Shown here piece by piece: positions 40,317 through 49,399 of a stretch of 64,000 nucleotides of DNA. The translations under genes and the position numbers were made by a program. Position 1 is the first letter of the stretch, and each line of letters begins with the position of its first letter. Source of the DNA: Shewanella donghaensis (GTDB lineage Bacteria; Pseudomonadota; Gammaproteobacteria; Enterobacterales; Shewanellaceae); contig NZ_CP041783.1 of assembly GCF_007567505.1 (NCBI RefSeq), positions 2,294,001 to 2,358,000 on the forward strand, in the 5' to 3' direction. A model generated the notes under the pieces. That model ran no database searches. It saw only the letters and a program-made list of their open reading frames with translations, and had not been told where the DNA came from.

Positions 40317-42053
40317 ATGGTTAAAAGAGGCAGCCTCACATCTACAATCCTTAGACTAATGTTAGTCTTAATTTTTATTTCTTCCAGCCTCGCAGTCTAC
40401 TCGATAATAAATCTCTCATTTAGTATTGGGGATGCCCGTGCTATTAATGCTTCAGGCTCACTGCGAATGCAAAGCTATCGACTAAAGTTGACTTTGGATA
40501 GTGAAAAACATGTAGTAGACGAAAGAATCAAACAATTTGAACAAACCTTACATTCAGAAGCCTTAGAACGCTCAACGGCGTGGTACAGCCCCAAAGAACT
40601 TTCAGATCAATATTTATTAGTCATTGATAAGTGGCAACACATGCGGGCATTTATTGATAACGAGCAAAATCAACTTTACTCTGCAGCACTAAAAGACTTT
40701 GTCGATACGATTGATTTGCTAGTGCTAGAAATGGAGCGCTTTGCGGCATTGAAGTTACGTATCTTAGTCATAGGACAAATCATTGGCTTGTTTTTAATGA
40801 TAGTCGTTGCCAGTGTAGCAACTCGGTATACCCGTAAAAAAATGGTACTCCCTATTCTACGATTGATGGACGTGGCTAATTCTATTTCCAAAGGAAAGTT
40901 TAAAGTTGAGGTCCCTCCATCTGAATATATGGAACTTTATGCATTAGGCGAGGCATTTAAAAAGACCGCCTCAGAGCTTGATAGGCTTTATCAAGATTTG
41001 GAAGGTCAAGTAAATGAAAAAACTACTGCACTCACACGTGCCAACAATGAGCTGAGTTTTTTATACGACAACTTAATCACCCTTCATGCTGATCGACTTG
41101 ATTACAAAGCTCTAGGCTCCGCACTTAATCAATTACAAAGATTTGAAGCATTAGATTATTTAAGACTGGTTGTACAACACGCTGATGATTCCATTGATTC
41201 AATAGAAGCGGAAACAGGCTGGCCTGACTCTTTAAATATCTATCAAGATGGCTCAAACCATAAACCAGTAAAATATAACCTTCAGCTTGAAGATAAAAAT
41301 TTGGGTTATCTGGAAGTTATTTCACTTAAACCTCTTAATAATGTTTTGTTTGTCAATTTTGCCATGATGCTCACCCGCTCTATCGTGATACACAATGCTA
41401 CTGAAGAACGTCAGCAATTGGCATTAATGGAAGAAAGAGCGGTTATTGCCCGGGAACTACACGATTCATTAGGGCAACTATTATCCTACTTAAAAATTCA
41501 GGTGAGTTTACTAAGAAAGCAAATTACTCCCGAACAAAGAACTGAAAAAATAGAGTCTCAATTAAACGATATAAATGAAGGTGTTAGTACTGCATATGTG
41601 CAGTTACGTGAACTACTATCAACCTTCAGGTTAGTCATTAAAGATCCTAACCTCGGCCAAGCTATTGAGGTTATGCTGAGTGATCTACGCAAGCAATCCG
41701 GTATCAATATCAAGTTAAATTATCAGTTACCACAGCACTTACTTGCCTCGAACCAGCATATTCATATACTGCATTTAACCCGAGAAGCCACTATTAATTC
41801 TATTAAGCATGCGCAGCCATCTGAAATAGAAATTGATTGTTTTTTAGCAGACTCTGGTATGATACACATCAATATTAAAGATGATGGTATTGGCGTATCC
41901 CATTTAAAAGAACGCGATCAGCATTTTGGTATTGGAATAATGCATGAACGTGCAACAAAATTGCACGGCACGGTAAAGTTTGAAAATAATCCGCAGGGCG
42001 GCACAACTGTTTCCCTCGTATTTCCACCCCAGCAGGAGCCTCTAAATGGGTAA
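40317..42053 (+). CDS. narQ: Nitrate/nitrite sensor histidine kinase NarQ
   Basis: A 578-residue membrane sensor. Two membrane helices (about 12-34 and 140-165) flank a periplasmic domain carrying the P-box DARAINASGSLRMQSYR, which binds nitrate. A HAMP segment, a GAF-like signalling region and a HisKA_3 kinase follow, with phosphoacceptor His in ARELHDSLGQLLS and the ATP-binding GIGIMHERA. It overlaps narP by 8 bases. Confidence 0.94.
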   Translation: MVKRGSLTSTILRLMLVLIFISSSLAVYSIINLSFSIGDARAINASGSLRMQSYRLKLTLDSEKHVVDERIKQFEQTLHSEALERSTAWYSPKELSDQYLLVIDKWQHMRAFIDNEQNQLYSAALKDFVDTIDLLVLEMERFAALKLRILVIGQIIGLFLMIVVASVATRYTRKKMVLPILRLMDVANSISKGKFKVEVPPSEYMELYALGEAFKKTASELDRLYQDLEGQVNEKTTALTRANNELSFLYDNLITLHADRLDYKALGSALNQLQRFEALDYLRLVVQHADDSIDSIEAETGWPDSLNIYQDGSNHKPVKYNLQLEDKNLGYLEVISLKPLNNVLFVNFAMMLTRSIVIHNATEERQQLALMEERAVIARELHDSLGQLLSYLKIQVSLLRKQITPEQRTEKIESQLNDINEGVSTAYVQLRELLSTFRLVIKDPNLGQAIEVMLSDLRKQSGINIKLNYQLPQHLLASNQHIHILHLTREATINSIKHAQPSEIEIDCFLADSGMIHINIKDDGIGVSHLKERDQHFGIGIMHERATKLHGTVKFENNPQGGTTVSLVFPPQQEPLNG

Positions 42054-42675
42054 ACCTTATTCAGTACTTGTAGTCGATGACCATCCTCTTCTTCGTCGTG
42101 GTATTTGTCAGCTGATCACCTCTGATAGTGATTTCAAATTATTTGGTGAAGCTGGAACAGGGTTAGATGCGTTAACAGCAATCGGTGAAGATGAGCCAGA
42201 TATTATTTTGCTCGATCTTAATATGAAAGGCATGACAGGTTTAGATACGTTAAATGCAATGCGTCAAGAAGGCGTAACTGCACGTATCGTTATTTTAACG
42301 GTATCAGATGCTAAACAAGACGTTGTAAGACTGCTGCGTGCTGGCGCTGATGGCTACCTACTAAAAGATACTGAGCCTGATTTATTATTAGAACAGCTTA
42401 AAAAGGCCATGCTTGGACATCGCGTTATTAGCACTGAAGTTGAAGATTATATTTATGAACTGAAAAATGCTGATAATGATGAGACTTGGATTGCCTCTTT
42501 AACGCCGAGAGAGTTACAGATCCTGAAAGAACTTGCCGAAGGTAAAAGTAATCGTGTTGTCGCTGAAGACTTGCACATCAGTGAGGGAACGGTGAAAGTT
42601 CACGTTAAAAACTTACTACGTAAGGCAAACGCGAAATCAAGAACTGAAATGGCCGTAAGGTACTTAAATCACTAA
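42046..42675 (+). CDS. narP: Nitrate/nitrite response regulator NarP
   Basis: A 209-residue NarL-family regulator. The receiver domain has the acidic pair at 11-12 and phosphoacceptor Asp57 in ILLDLNMKG; the C-terminal LuxR-type helix-turn-helix begins LTPRELQILKELAEGKSNRVVA. It is coupled to narQ by an 8-base overlap. The perfect 7-2-7 site upstream of nrfA is its probable target. Confidence 0.94.
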   Translation: MGKPYSVLVVDDHPLLRRGICQLITSDSDFKLFGEAGTGLDALTAIGEDEPDIILLDLNMKGMTGLDTLNAMRQEGVTARIVILTVSDAKQDVVRLLRAGADGYLLKDTEPDLLLEQLKKAMLGHRVISTEVEDYIYELKNADNDETWIASLTPRELQILKELAEGKSNRVVAEDLHISEGTVKVHVKNLLRKANAKSRTEMAVRYLNH

Positions 42676-42738
42676 GTATGAGCTAATAATCACTTTTGGC
42701 TAGTCACTCAATCTTATTACAGATTTTCGGTGAATAAT

Positions 42739-42773
42739 AAATGGATGACGGTTAACACCCTCATCCATTTTTT
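42739..42773 (+). terminator. Rho-independent terminator of narQ-narP
   Basis: A 10-bp stem aaatggatga/tcatccattt is followed by six T residues, about 65 nt after the narP stop. Confidence 0.8.
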
Positions 42774-42803
42774 GTGCCTGTAAAATATGATTAATCACTC
42801 ATA

Positions 42804-43175
42804 TTAGGCTCTTGAGATAAACTCAATCCAGCTTTTTAATGCACTTTCAAAATCTTCTAAACCACAAAAGGCTTCAGATTCAGCATCATACATATTCATT
42901 GAGTCTTCAAGTTCAAACTCTTCATCAAAATCAATCGCATTGGTATAAACGCGTACTTGTTCATTATCGATAGCAATAGAAAGGTCGTTACTTTGCCAAG
43001 ACCAATCCACTTTTTTGCTGGCTCTAATTTGCTCAATTTTAAGCAGTATATTAAGACATTGCTCTTTATTAGTGCCAAGTTGCTCAGCAAAAAAACGCCC
43101 TAAGATTACGTGCTCCATACTGAACTCAGCAAACACGGTGCCGTCTAGACTATTACGGCGAAATTCATATTCCAT
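42804..43175 (-). CDS. yacL: YacL family protein (UPF0231)
   Basis: A 123-residue acidic protein matching E. coli YacL: it starts MEYEFRRN and ends with the conserved block MNMYDAESEAFCGLEDFESAL. Its function is unknown. The ATG complementary to 43173-43175 fits the family; an in-frame TTG four codons earlier is rejected. Confidence 0.85.
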   Translation of the reverse strand: MEYEFRRNSLDGTVFAEFSMEHVILGRFFAEQLGTNKEQCLNILLKIEQIRASKKVDWSWQSNDLSIAIDNEQVRVYTNAIDFDEEFELEDSMNMYDAESEAFCGLEDFESALKSWIEFISRA

Positions 43176-43429
43176 GGTACAACTCAACTAAATGGCTTTA
43201 GGTCATTTTAACTTATGTAGGCGCAAACTGCTTAGTTACTGTGAGTAAATCAACAAAATTATCTATATCTGCACTTGATCAATACCGATGCTATACCCAA
43301 CAAAAAACGAATTAATAGCTAACCAAAAATATAGTGAGTTTTTATGACTCAATGATACGATGACTTACATAGGTATTATCAATCAGCGCAACACCAAAGG
43401 ACAGATACCATCTTGGTATAAGGAATAGC

Positions 43430-44398
43430 ATGGAAACAGGTTTTATATATTGCTTATTGCTATCAGGGCCAAATGCAGGACAAAGCCTCACCCCTGAACA
43501 AGTTAATCACTGGCAGCCAGAAGATGGCCTATTGTGGGTTCATTTACGATATAGCGCTGATGATGCAATAAAGTGGGTTAATGACGCACAATTACCGCCA
43601 ACCGAAACAGATACCCTGCTGGCTGAGCACACCAGGCCAAGAACCGTAAGTTCTCACGATGGCATTTTAATGGCATTGCGCGGGGTTAATCTCAACCCCA
43701 ATTCTGCGCCTGAAGATATGGTATCAATGCGGATCTTTGCGCAACAACATCGCATTATTTCAACTTGTGAGCGCCAATTACAATCAGTAAAAGACATTGC
43801 TGAGCAAATTATCTCAACCCCTGGGGTCATTGATTCGAGTGCTGATTTCCTCATCTCGTTATGTGAACGATTAACTCATCGCAAAGTTGAGCTCATTCAT
43901 AATCTTGAAGATGAACTGGATAATCTCGATGAACAGGTTACCGAACAACTAAGCCATACATTGCGCTCGGACATCGCTGAACTTCGCAAGCAAACGGTCA
44001 TCTTACGACGCTACTTTTCTCCCCAAAGAGATGCTTTTTCACGCTTATTAAATGATAGCCACATGCTGTTCAGTTCAGAACACAAACTAAGAGTACGAGA
44101 AATAAATGAAGTGCTCATTCGCGTTATTGAAGATTTGGATGCGATTCGTGATAGAGCCAGTGTGACTCAAGAGCAGTTGCAATCGGTGCAATCGGAACAA
44201 TTGAATAAAAGGCTTTATTTTCTGTCACTGATCTCAGCAATATTTTTGCCATTGGGGTTTTTAACCGGTTTGCTTGGGGTTAACATCGGTGGAATACCGG
44301 GTACTGATAATAGCCTGGCTTTTAGCCTGTTTTGCGCGGGTCTATTTGTAATAATAGCGCTACAGATGTGGTTGTTTTATCGTTTTAAATGGCTGTAA
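43430..44398 (+). CDS. zntB: Zinc transporter ZntB (CorA family)
   Basis: A 322-residue member of the CorA metal-ion transporter superfamily. A large cytoplasmic N-terminal domain with long helices precedes two C-terminal membrane helices. The loop motif GVN (in LLGVNIGGIPG) replaces CorA's GMN, as in ZntB, a Zn2+ transporter. The ATG follows an AAGGAAT site. Confidence 0.88.
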   Translation: METGFIYCLLLSGPNAGQSLTPEQVNHWQPEDGLLWVHLRYSADDAIKWVNDAQLPPTETDTLLAEHTRPRTVSSHDGILMALRGVNLNPNSAPEDMVSMRIFAQQHRIISTCERQLQSVKDIAEQIISTPGVIDSSADFLISLCERLTHRKVELIHNLEDELDNLDEQVTEQLSHTLRSDIAELRKQTVILRRYFSPQRDAFSRLLNDSHMLFSSEHKLRVREINEVLIRVIEDLDAIRDRASVTQEQLQSVQSEQLNKRLYFLSLISAIFLPLGFLTGLLGVNIGGIPGTDNSLAFSLFCAGLFVIIALQMWLFYRFKWL

Positions 44399-44437
44399 TT
44401 ACATATCATAACGAACATATTTTGATTTTAAAGCAAT

Positions 44438-44467
44438 AAAAAAGGACGCATTAAGCGTCCTTTTTTA
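44438..44467. terminator. Bidirectional rho-independent terminator (zntB / fkpA-like)
   Basis: A 12-bp stem with A-run on the left and T-run on the right (44438-44449 with 44455-44466) lies between two convergent genes and can serve both. Confidence 0.9.
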
Positions 44468-44479
44468 TTGGTCGAAAAA

Positions 44480-45232
44480 TTACTGTGCAGTAGGTGCTAC
44501 AGCGGCTTTTTCGATAGATAATAATTCAACTTCAAATACTAAAGTTGAATTAGCTGGAATAGTACCAGTGTCTTGCTCGCCGTATGCTAATTCAGACGGG
44601 ATAACAAACTTGTACTTAGCACCGATAGGCATTAATTGAACACCCTCAGTCCAACCAGGAATAACGCGGTTTAGTGGGAACTTAGCTGGTTCGCCACGGC
44701 TGTAAGAGCTATCAAATTCAGTACCGTCAATTAAAGTACCTTTGTAATGTACTTCAACAGTATCAGCAGCAACAGGCATTTCACCAGTACCCGCTTCTAG
44801 TACTTCGTACTGTAAGCCTGATTCAGTTGTTACAACACCTTCTTTCGCTTTATTGGTTTCAAGGAATTTCTTCCCTTCTTCAACTGCTGCGCTTGCTAAT
44901 AATGCCGCTTGCTCAGTACGTTTTTCGCTTAACTTAGTATCTAAACCTTGAAGAACAACTTGCATTTCTTCTTCAGTCAGCTCTAATGTATCTGCTAGAC
45001 CATCGCTGAAACCTTGGATAACTAACGTTCTATCAACTGGAAAACCTAAATCTTCTTGTTCAGTGATATGGCCAGCCATATAACGGCCAATTGAACCACC
45101 TACACTGTAAGATTCTTTTTGCGCGTCAGTTGTTAATTCAACTTTCTTAGCAACAACTTCTTGCTCTTCATTACAAGCTGTTAGACCAACAACGGCCAAT
45201 GCAACTAACGATAATTTGTAAATAGATTTCAT
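44480..45232 (-). CDS. FKBP-type peptidyl-prolyl isomerase, FkpA-like lipoprotein
   Basis: A 250-residue protein with a lipobox LTAC (Cys20). The N-terminal helical dimerisation region (about 30-130) and the FKBP domain (about 140-240; VEVHYKGTLIDGTEFDSSYSRG, GWTEGVQLM, PANSTLVFEVELLS) match FkpA. It assists folding in the periplasm. E. coli FkpA is soluble, whereas this one looks lipid-anchored. slyX, the E. coli neighbour of fkpA, is encoded about 1.1 kb away. Confidence 0.9.
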   Translation of the reverse strand: MKSIYKLSLVALAVVGLTACNEEQEVVAKKVELTTDAQKESYSVGGSIGRYMAGHITEQEDLGFPVDRTLVIQGFSDGLADTLELTEEEMQVVLQGLDTKLSEKRTEQAALLASAAVEEGKKFLETNKAKEGVVTTESGLQYEVLEAGTGEMPVAADTVEVHYKGTLIDGTEFDSSYSRGEPAKFPLNRVIPGWTEGVQLMPIGAKYKFVIPSELAYGEQDTGTIPANSTLVFEVELLSIEKAAVAPTAQ

Positions 45233-45381
45233 TAAAGCTTCCTCAGCACCCTTTAGCGGTTACAATAACCTTTGGATATAAAATTCGTATATATTTGGCC
45301 ACTTTATACTAATTAAAGTGTTTTTAGCAATGGCCAGCAAGATATGGCAGCCATTAAGACAACATTTAAAGGAGTAAGTTC

Positions 45382-46347
45382 ATGTTTCGGATAATTATGC
45401 TGATAATTTGCATTTGCTCACTCGTTGGCTGCAGTCCTGCCGCTGAAAACGTTTTTAGTGTGACTAATGATTCAAGTTACAGCGCCAGCCTATCTGAAAA
45501 TGCCCAATATGCCCTTGTTAGTACTTCAAGTAATGGGGTCCAATTTTGGGATCTCAAGGCCAAAAGTTTAAAATATCGCTGGCAGCATGGTTCAAATGAC
45601 AATATTAGCGATAACAATGTATTTGATACGGCTATTTCTGCCAACGCTCAATATGCTGCAACGCTAAGTAGTGACTCATTAGCCATTTGGAATATTGAAA
45701 CCGGGGAATCGATTGGTTGGTGGTCATTACCCGTTTCGGCTCAGTCTGTTGCCATTGCCAATAATGCCCAAACACTAGTGGGACTTATCGATGGCTCTGT
45801 CATGTCATTAGCTCCAGAGAAAAGCCTAATCAAGTTTCTTGGCCATCAAGAACGTGTATCCAGTGTATCGATTTCAGCCAATGGCCAAACTGCATTAACA
45901 GGTTCAAACGATGGTTCGGTTATTTTGTGGCAAGCGCAAACTGGGCAACCCATACAACAATGGCAGCTTGAATCTCGCATGAGTAAAGTTCAACTTAATA
46001 AAAGTGGCAGTTTGAGTTTTGCCAGTGATATAAAAGGGCATGGTTATATTTACTCTAATGATACTGGCGAAATAAAATCCCAATTAGCGATAAATCGTCG
46101 CCAAATGACGTTTAGTAGCGCTCGTTTCATAAACCAAGATGAGCAACTTATTACCGGTTCACCCTCTAAAGAAATCATCTTATGGCAGACCCAAACAGGT
46201 AAAAAACAAGCAACAAGACAAATTCAGCTCACTAAAAACAGTCAAAATAGAGGCGCCGTTGTATACTCTATTGCAAGTGATGACAATCAGAACGTCATCA
46301 GTATCAGTAATCAAGGTTTAGTAGAAACATGGGGCATATTAAAATAG
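45382..46347 (+). CDS. WD40-repeat lipoprotein
   Basis: A 321-residue exported protein with lipobox LVGC (Cys16). It contains five or six WD40-like repeats, the clearest being GHQERVSSVSISANGQTALTGS and the following SVILWQAQTGQP. A beta-propeller binding protein anchored in the envelope is expected; no enzymatic motif is seen. It is followed 21 bp later by slyX. Strong AAAGGAG ribosome site. Confidence 0.83.
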   Translation: MFRIIMLIICICSLVGCSPAAENVFSVTNDSSYSASLSENAQYALVSTSSNGVQFWDLKAKSLKYRWQHGSNDNISDNNVFDTAISANAQYAATLSSDSLAIWNIETGESIGWWSLPVSAQSVAIANNAQTLVGLIDGSVMSLAPEKSLIKFLGHQERVSSVSISANGQTALTGSNDGSVILWQAQTGQPIQQWQLESRMSKVQLNKSGSLSFASDIKGHGYIYSNDTGEIKSQLAINRRQMTFSSARFINQDEQLITGSPSKEIILWQTQTGKKQATRQIQLTKNSQNRGAVVYSIASDDNQNVISISNQGLVETWGILK

Positions 46348-46368
46348 CGCCATGCTTTGGAGAAGTGA

Positions 46369-46581
46369 ATGCAAGATGTACAACAAAAGTTTGATGATTT
46401 AGAAACTAAGGTCGCTTTTCAAGAAGTGACCATTGAAGAGCTAAACCAAGAAGTAATTAAACTGAATGACCTTGTTGCCTTTCAGCAGCACCAGTTGTCA
46501 TTCATCCTCAATAAACTGCAGGCTATTGAGCCGAGCAATATGGCATCTCAAGCAGATGAAGCACCACCGCCGCATTATTAA
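46369..46581 (+). CDS. slyX: SlyX family protein
   Basis: A 70-residue, strongly coiled-coil protein (heptads from [18 protein letters not shown]) ending in the conserved PPPHY. SlyX function is unknown. Its nearness to an fkpA-like gene matches the enterobacterial arrangement. Confidence 0.9.
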   Translation: MQDVQQKFDDLETKVAFQEVTIEELNQEVIKLNDLVAFQQHQLSFILNKLQAIEPSNMASQADEAPPPHY

Positions 46582-46671
46582 TTTTTGTTTAGAAATTACT
46601 TCTCATTAATTATTCACATAAAATTAGGCTAGCTTATGGATGACTAACCTAGATTTTCAGTAAGGGATTTT

Positions 46672-47208
46672 ATGCCAGACAGTAACATCATGACGATAGC
46701 TCAAACAGGCGAGGCTATTTTAGCTTGCCAAGCAAAGCCCGTGGTTACGTTTGATCAAGCTCTGGTTAAGCTTACTGAAGATATGATGGCAACGATGTTT
46801 GCGGCAAATGGTGTAGGTTTAGCTGCCACTCAAGTATTTAGTGATAAAGCAGTATTTATCATGTACTCGAGGCCTAATGAACGTTACCCGTCCGCACCAA
46901 ACACAGTTCCAACCATTGTGATTAATCCAAAAATAACTGCTCGTTCATTAGCTATGGAGTCTTCGATTGAAGGCTGTTTATCTATCGAAAACGAGCGAGT
47001 TGCAGTTTTTCGACATCAACACATCAAAGTGATGTACCAAACATTAGCTGGCGATGTGGTCGAACAGCAATTAAGTGGCTTTATTGCTCGCATATTCCAA
47101 CACGAATTTGATCATTTACAAGGTATCACTTTGCTTGAAAGAATGAACATGCCAGATCAAGTCTCCGCATTAGAGCAACACAACTCAGGGTTACAAGACG
47201 TATGTTAA
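46672..47208 (+). CDS. def: Peptide deformylase
   Basis: A 178-residue metalloenzyme that removes the formyl group from nascent N-terminal methionine. All three motifs are intact: GVGLAATQ (47-54), EGCLS with metal ligand Cys102, and QHEFDH with His144, Glu145 and His148. It is not beside fmt, so it may be an additional deformylase; the divergent N-terminus supports that. Its stop overlaps the next gene's start (TAATG). Confidence 0.92.
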   Translation: MPDSNIMTIAQTGEAILACQAKPVVTFDQALVKLTEDMMATMFAANGVGLAATQVFSDKAVFIMYSRPNERYPSAPNTVPTIVINPKITARSLAMESSIEGCLSIENERVAVFRHQHIKVMYQTLAGDVVEQQLSGFIARIFQHEFDHLQGITLLERMNMPDQVSALEQHNSGLQDVC

Positions 47209-48575
47209 TGAAAAAACTACTCTGTATGCTGCTGTTGCCAATGTTGTTGTCTGGTTGCGCCTTTAATAGCATATTCATCAATTACCCCTCTCAAATAGCA
47301 CCCATTAAACAGCAATTAAGCAGCCCAACACCGACGAGTAAGCTTAATGAGCTAGCCAGTGAGATTGATTCTAACGACGGTTTACTTTATGCCCAAGAAG
47401 CAGGCAGAGTAGCCCAAGTTTCTGGGGATTTTGATAGCAGTAAAACCTACTATGAACAAGCAATCAAAGCCTATCAAGCCTTTGACGACAGAGCGGTGAT
47501 TAGCGCATCAGATTTAACCGCTACCGCCAGTAGCTTGGTATTAAACGATAATGCTATACCTTATCGCGGCCCAGGTTACGAACGGATCATGGTGCACCAA
47601 TACCAAGCTTTCAATTATTTATTTGCCGGCGATGCTCAAGGCGCGTTAATTGAAGTTAGGCGCAGTAATCAACTGCAAACCAGTGAACAAAACCGTTACC
47701 AAAAATCACAAAGTTCAGTGCAAGCAATGGCTAATGGCACCATTGACGCTGAAATGAATAAATTAGGTTCTGCAGCGGGTACTGTGACCAGTTCATTTTT
47801 AAATGCCTATAGTTATTACACCACCGGCTTGCTACATGAATTACTAGGTGAGCCCAACGATGCTTATATTGATTATCGAAAAGCTGCCCAAATAACGCCT
47901 AACAACAAATATTTACAACAAGATCTGGTTAGATTAGCCAAGCAACTTTCAATGCCGCAGTACGATGAGTTTAAACGTCGTTGGGGTGATGCTGTGTTGC
48001 CTAAAGAAGGCCAAGGTCAGGTCGTTATGGTAGTAGAAAGAGGGTTTGTGCCAGAAAAACAAAGTCTCACAGTGCCGTTTACTATTCATGGAAATTGGCA
48101 AACTGTGTCATTAGCCACTTACCAACCTAATAGGCAGGCAATTCAGCCTTCCATCATTCAAGGGCTCGGAACAGTATTAAAAGCGGAACCAATTGCCAAT
48201 ATTGATGCCTTAGCTATTAATGCATTGAAAGAAGATTTACCAGGCGCATTGGTTCGACAAGCTGCTCGTGTCTATACTAAATCAGAGATGGCTCGCAGCG
48301 TTGAAAGTAGCAGTAAACGCCGCAACAATGAAGCCGATGCCGCAGCGATATTAATGCAGATATTTAACGTCGTGACAGAACAAGCTGATAGACGTAGCTG
48401 GCTAACCTTGCCAAGCCAAGCACAAATTGCGCGCAAATATATTGAACCTGGCGAATATCAAGTGCGCTTAGGCAACAGCCAAGCTGCAAAAATTGATGTG
48501 AAACCTAACCGTGCAACCTTAATTTGGGTAATAGAAACTGGCAATCAAACCCGTTTTTATTCAATAATAATTTAA
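47208..48575 (+). CDS. COG3014-type lipoprotein
   Basis: A 455-residue lipoprotein (lipobox LSGC) resembling COG3014 proteins, which usually sit next to lpoB. TPR-like helices are likely in the first half (AQEAGRVAQVSGDFDSSKTYYEQAIKAY; TTGLLHELLGEPNDAYIDYRKAAQITP). The second half is predicted beta-rich. The ATG at 47208 overlaps the def stop; an in-frame ATG at 47202 is also possible. The LpoB-like gene follows 126 bp later. Confidence 0.8.
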   Translation: MKKLLCMLLLPMLLSGCAFNSIFINYPSQIAPIKQQLSSPTPTSKLNELASEIDSNDGLLYAQEAGRVAQVSGDFDSSKTYYEQAIKAYQAFDDRAVISASDLTATASSLVLNDNAIPYRGPGYERIMVHQYQAFNYLFAGDAQGALIEVRRSNQLQTSEQNRYQKSQSSVQAMANGTIDAEMNKLGSAAGTVTSSFLNAYSYYTTGLLHELLGEPNDAYIDYRKAAQITPNNKYLQQDLVRLAKQLSMPQYDEFKRRWGDAVLPKEGQGQVVMVVERGFVPEKQSLTVPFTIHGNWQTVSLATYQPNRQAIQPSIIQGLGTVLKAEPIANIDALAINALKEDLPGALVRQAARVYTKSEMARSVESSSKRRNNEADAAAILMQIFNVVTEQADRRSWLTLPSQAQIARKYIEPGEYQVRLGNSQAAKIDVKPNRATLIWVIETGNQTRFYSIII

Positions 48576-48701
48576 TTCGACAACCTATTCATTACGACAA
48601 TTTTTAACGACATTTTTTAATGACAATTTACTTAACGCGATTTTTATTCAACATTTAACTCAATTTGACTAATTTAAGTCTTATCAAACATGGAACTTAC
48701 T

Positions 48702-49295
48702 ATGAAACATTTTAAACTGATTTTTGTTTTAGCTGCTGTAATCGGGCTATCTGCGTGTCAATCAAAGGTTGAGTATGGTGATGCCACTGAAGTTGAAACC
48801 GTTAATGAAAACTTTGGTTCAACAGATCTTCAAGCCATTGCCGCTAAAATGGTTGATAGCATGCTGACATTCCCACCAGTCATTGTGATGACTCAAAACG
48901 ATCGTCCGATTATGTTCGTTGATAAAATCAAAAACAAAACCTCAGAGCACATCGATACTGAATCAGTAACAGATACCATCAGTAACAAATTGCTTCGTTC
49001 AGGTAAATTCCGCTTTATCGATATGACGAAAGTTGACTCAGTACGCAAGCAACTTGATTACCAAAACAATGCAGGTATGGTTGACCCATCAACTGCGATT
49101 AAGTTTGGTCGCCAAGTTGGTGCTCAGTACATGCTTTACGGCAACCTTTCTAGCATCGTGAAGCAAGACGGTAGCACTAAAGATGTTTACTACAAAATGA
49201 CCATGCGTCTTATGGATCTTGAAACAGGCTTAATCGAATGGTCTGACGAAAAAGAAATCCGTAAAGTTAAATCGAAATCTTTCTTAGGCTTGTAA
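48702..49295 (+). CDS. lpoB: LpoB-like penicillin-binding protein activator lipoprotein
   Basis: A 197-residue outer-membrane lipoprotein (lipobox LSAC) with the LpoB fold: DLQAIAAKMVDSML near the N-terminus, RPIMFVDKIKNKTSEHIDT, and QVGAQYMLYGNLSSI. LpoB reaches through the periplasm to stimulate PBP1b in E. coli. The second ATG (48702) is chosen because it gives a clean signal and has GGA at good spacing. Confidence 0.85.
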   Translation: MKHFKLIFVLAAVIGLSACQSKVEYGDATEVETVNENFGSTDLQAIAAKMVDSMLTFPPVIVMTQNDRPIMFVDKIKNKTSEHIDTESVTDTISNKLLRSGKFRFIDMTKVDSVRKQLDYQNNAGMVDPSTAIKFGRQVGAQYMLYGNLSSIVKQDGSTKDVYYKMTMRLMDLETGLIEWSDEKEIRKVKSKSFLGL

Positions 49296-49316
49296 GCCTA
49301 TTCGTTTTACAATTAT

Positions 49317-49343
49317 AAGCCGACGTTAAGTCGGCTTTTTTAT
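49317..49343 (+). terminator. Rho-independent terminator of lpoB
   Basis: An 8-bp stem aagccgac/gtcggctt with a 5-nt loop followed by T residues, 22 nt after the lpoB stop. Confidence 0.85.
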
Positions 49344-49399
49344 AGCCAAAAATTTAATGAATAATAAAAATAATATCTCATCATTTTAGGGAAGAATTT

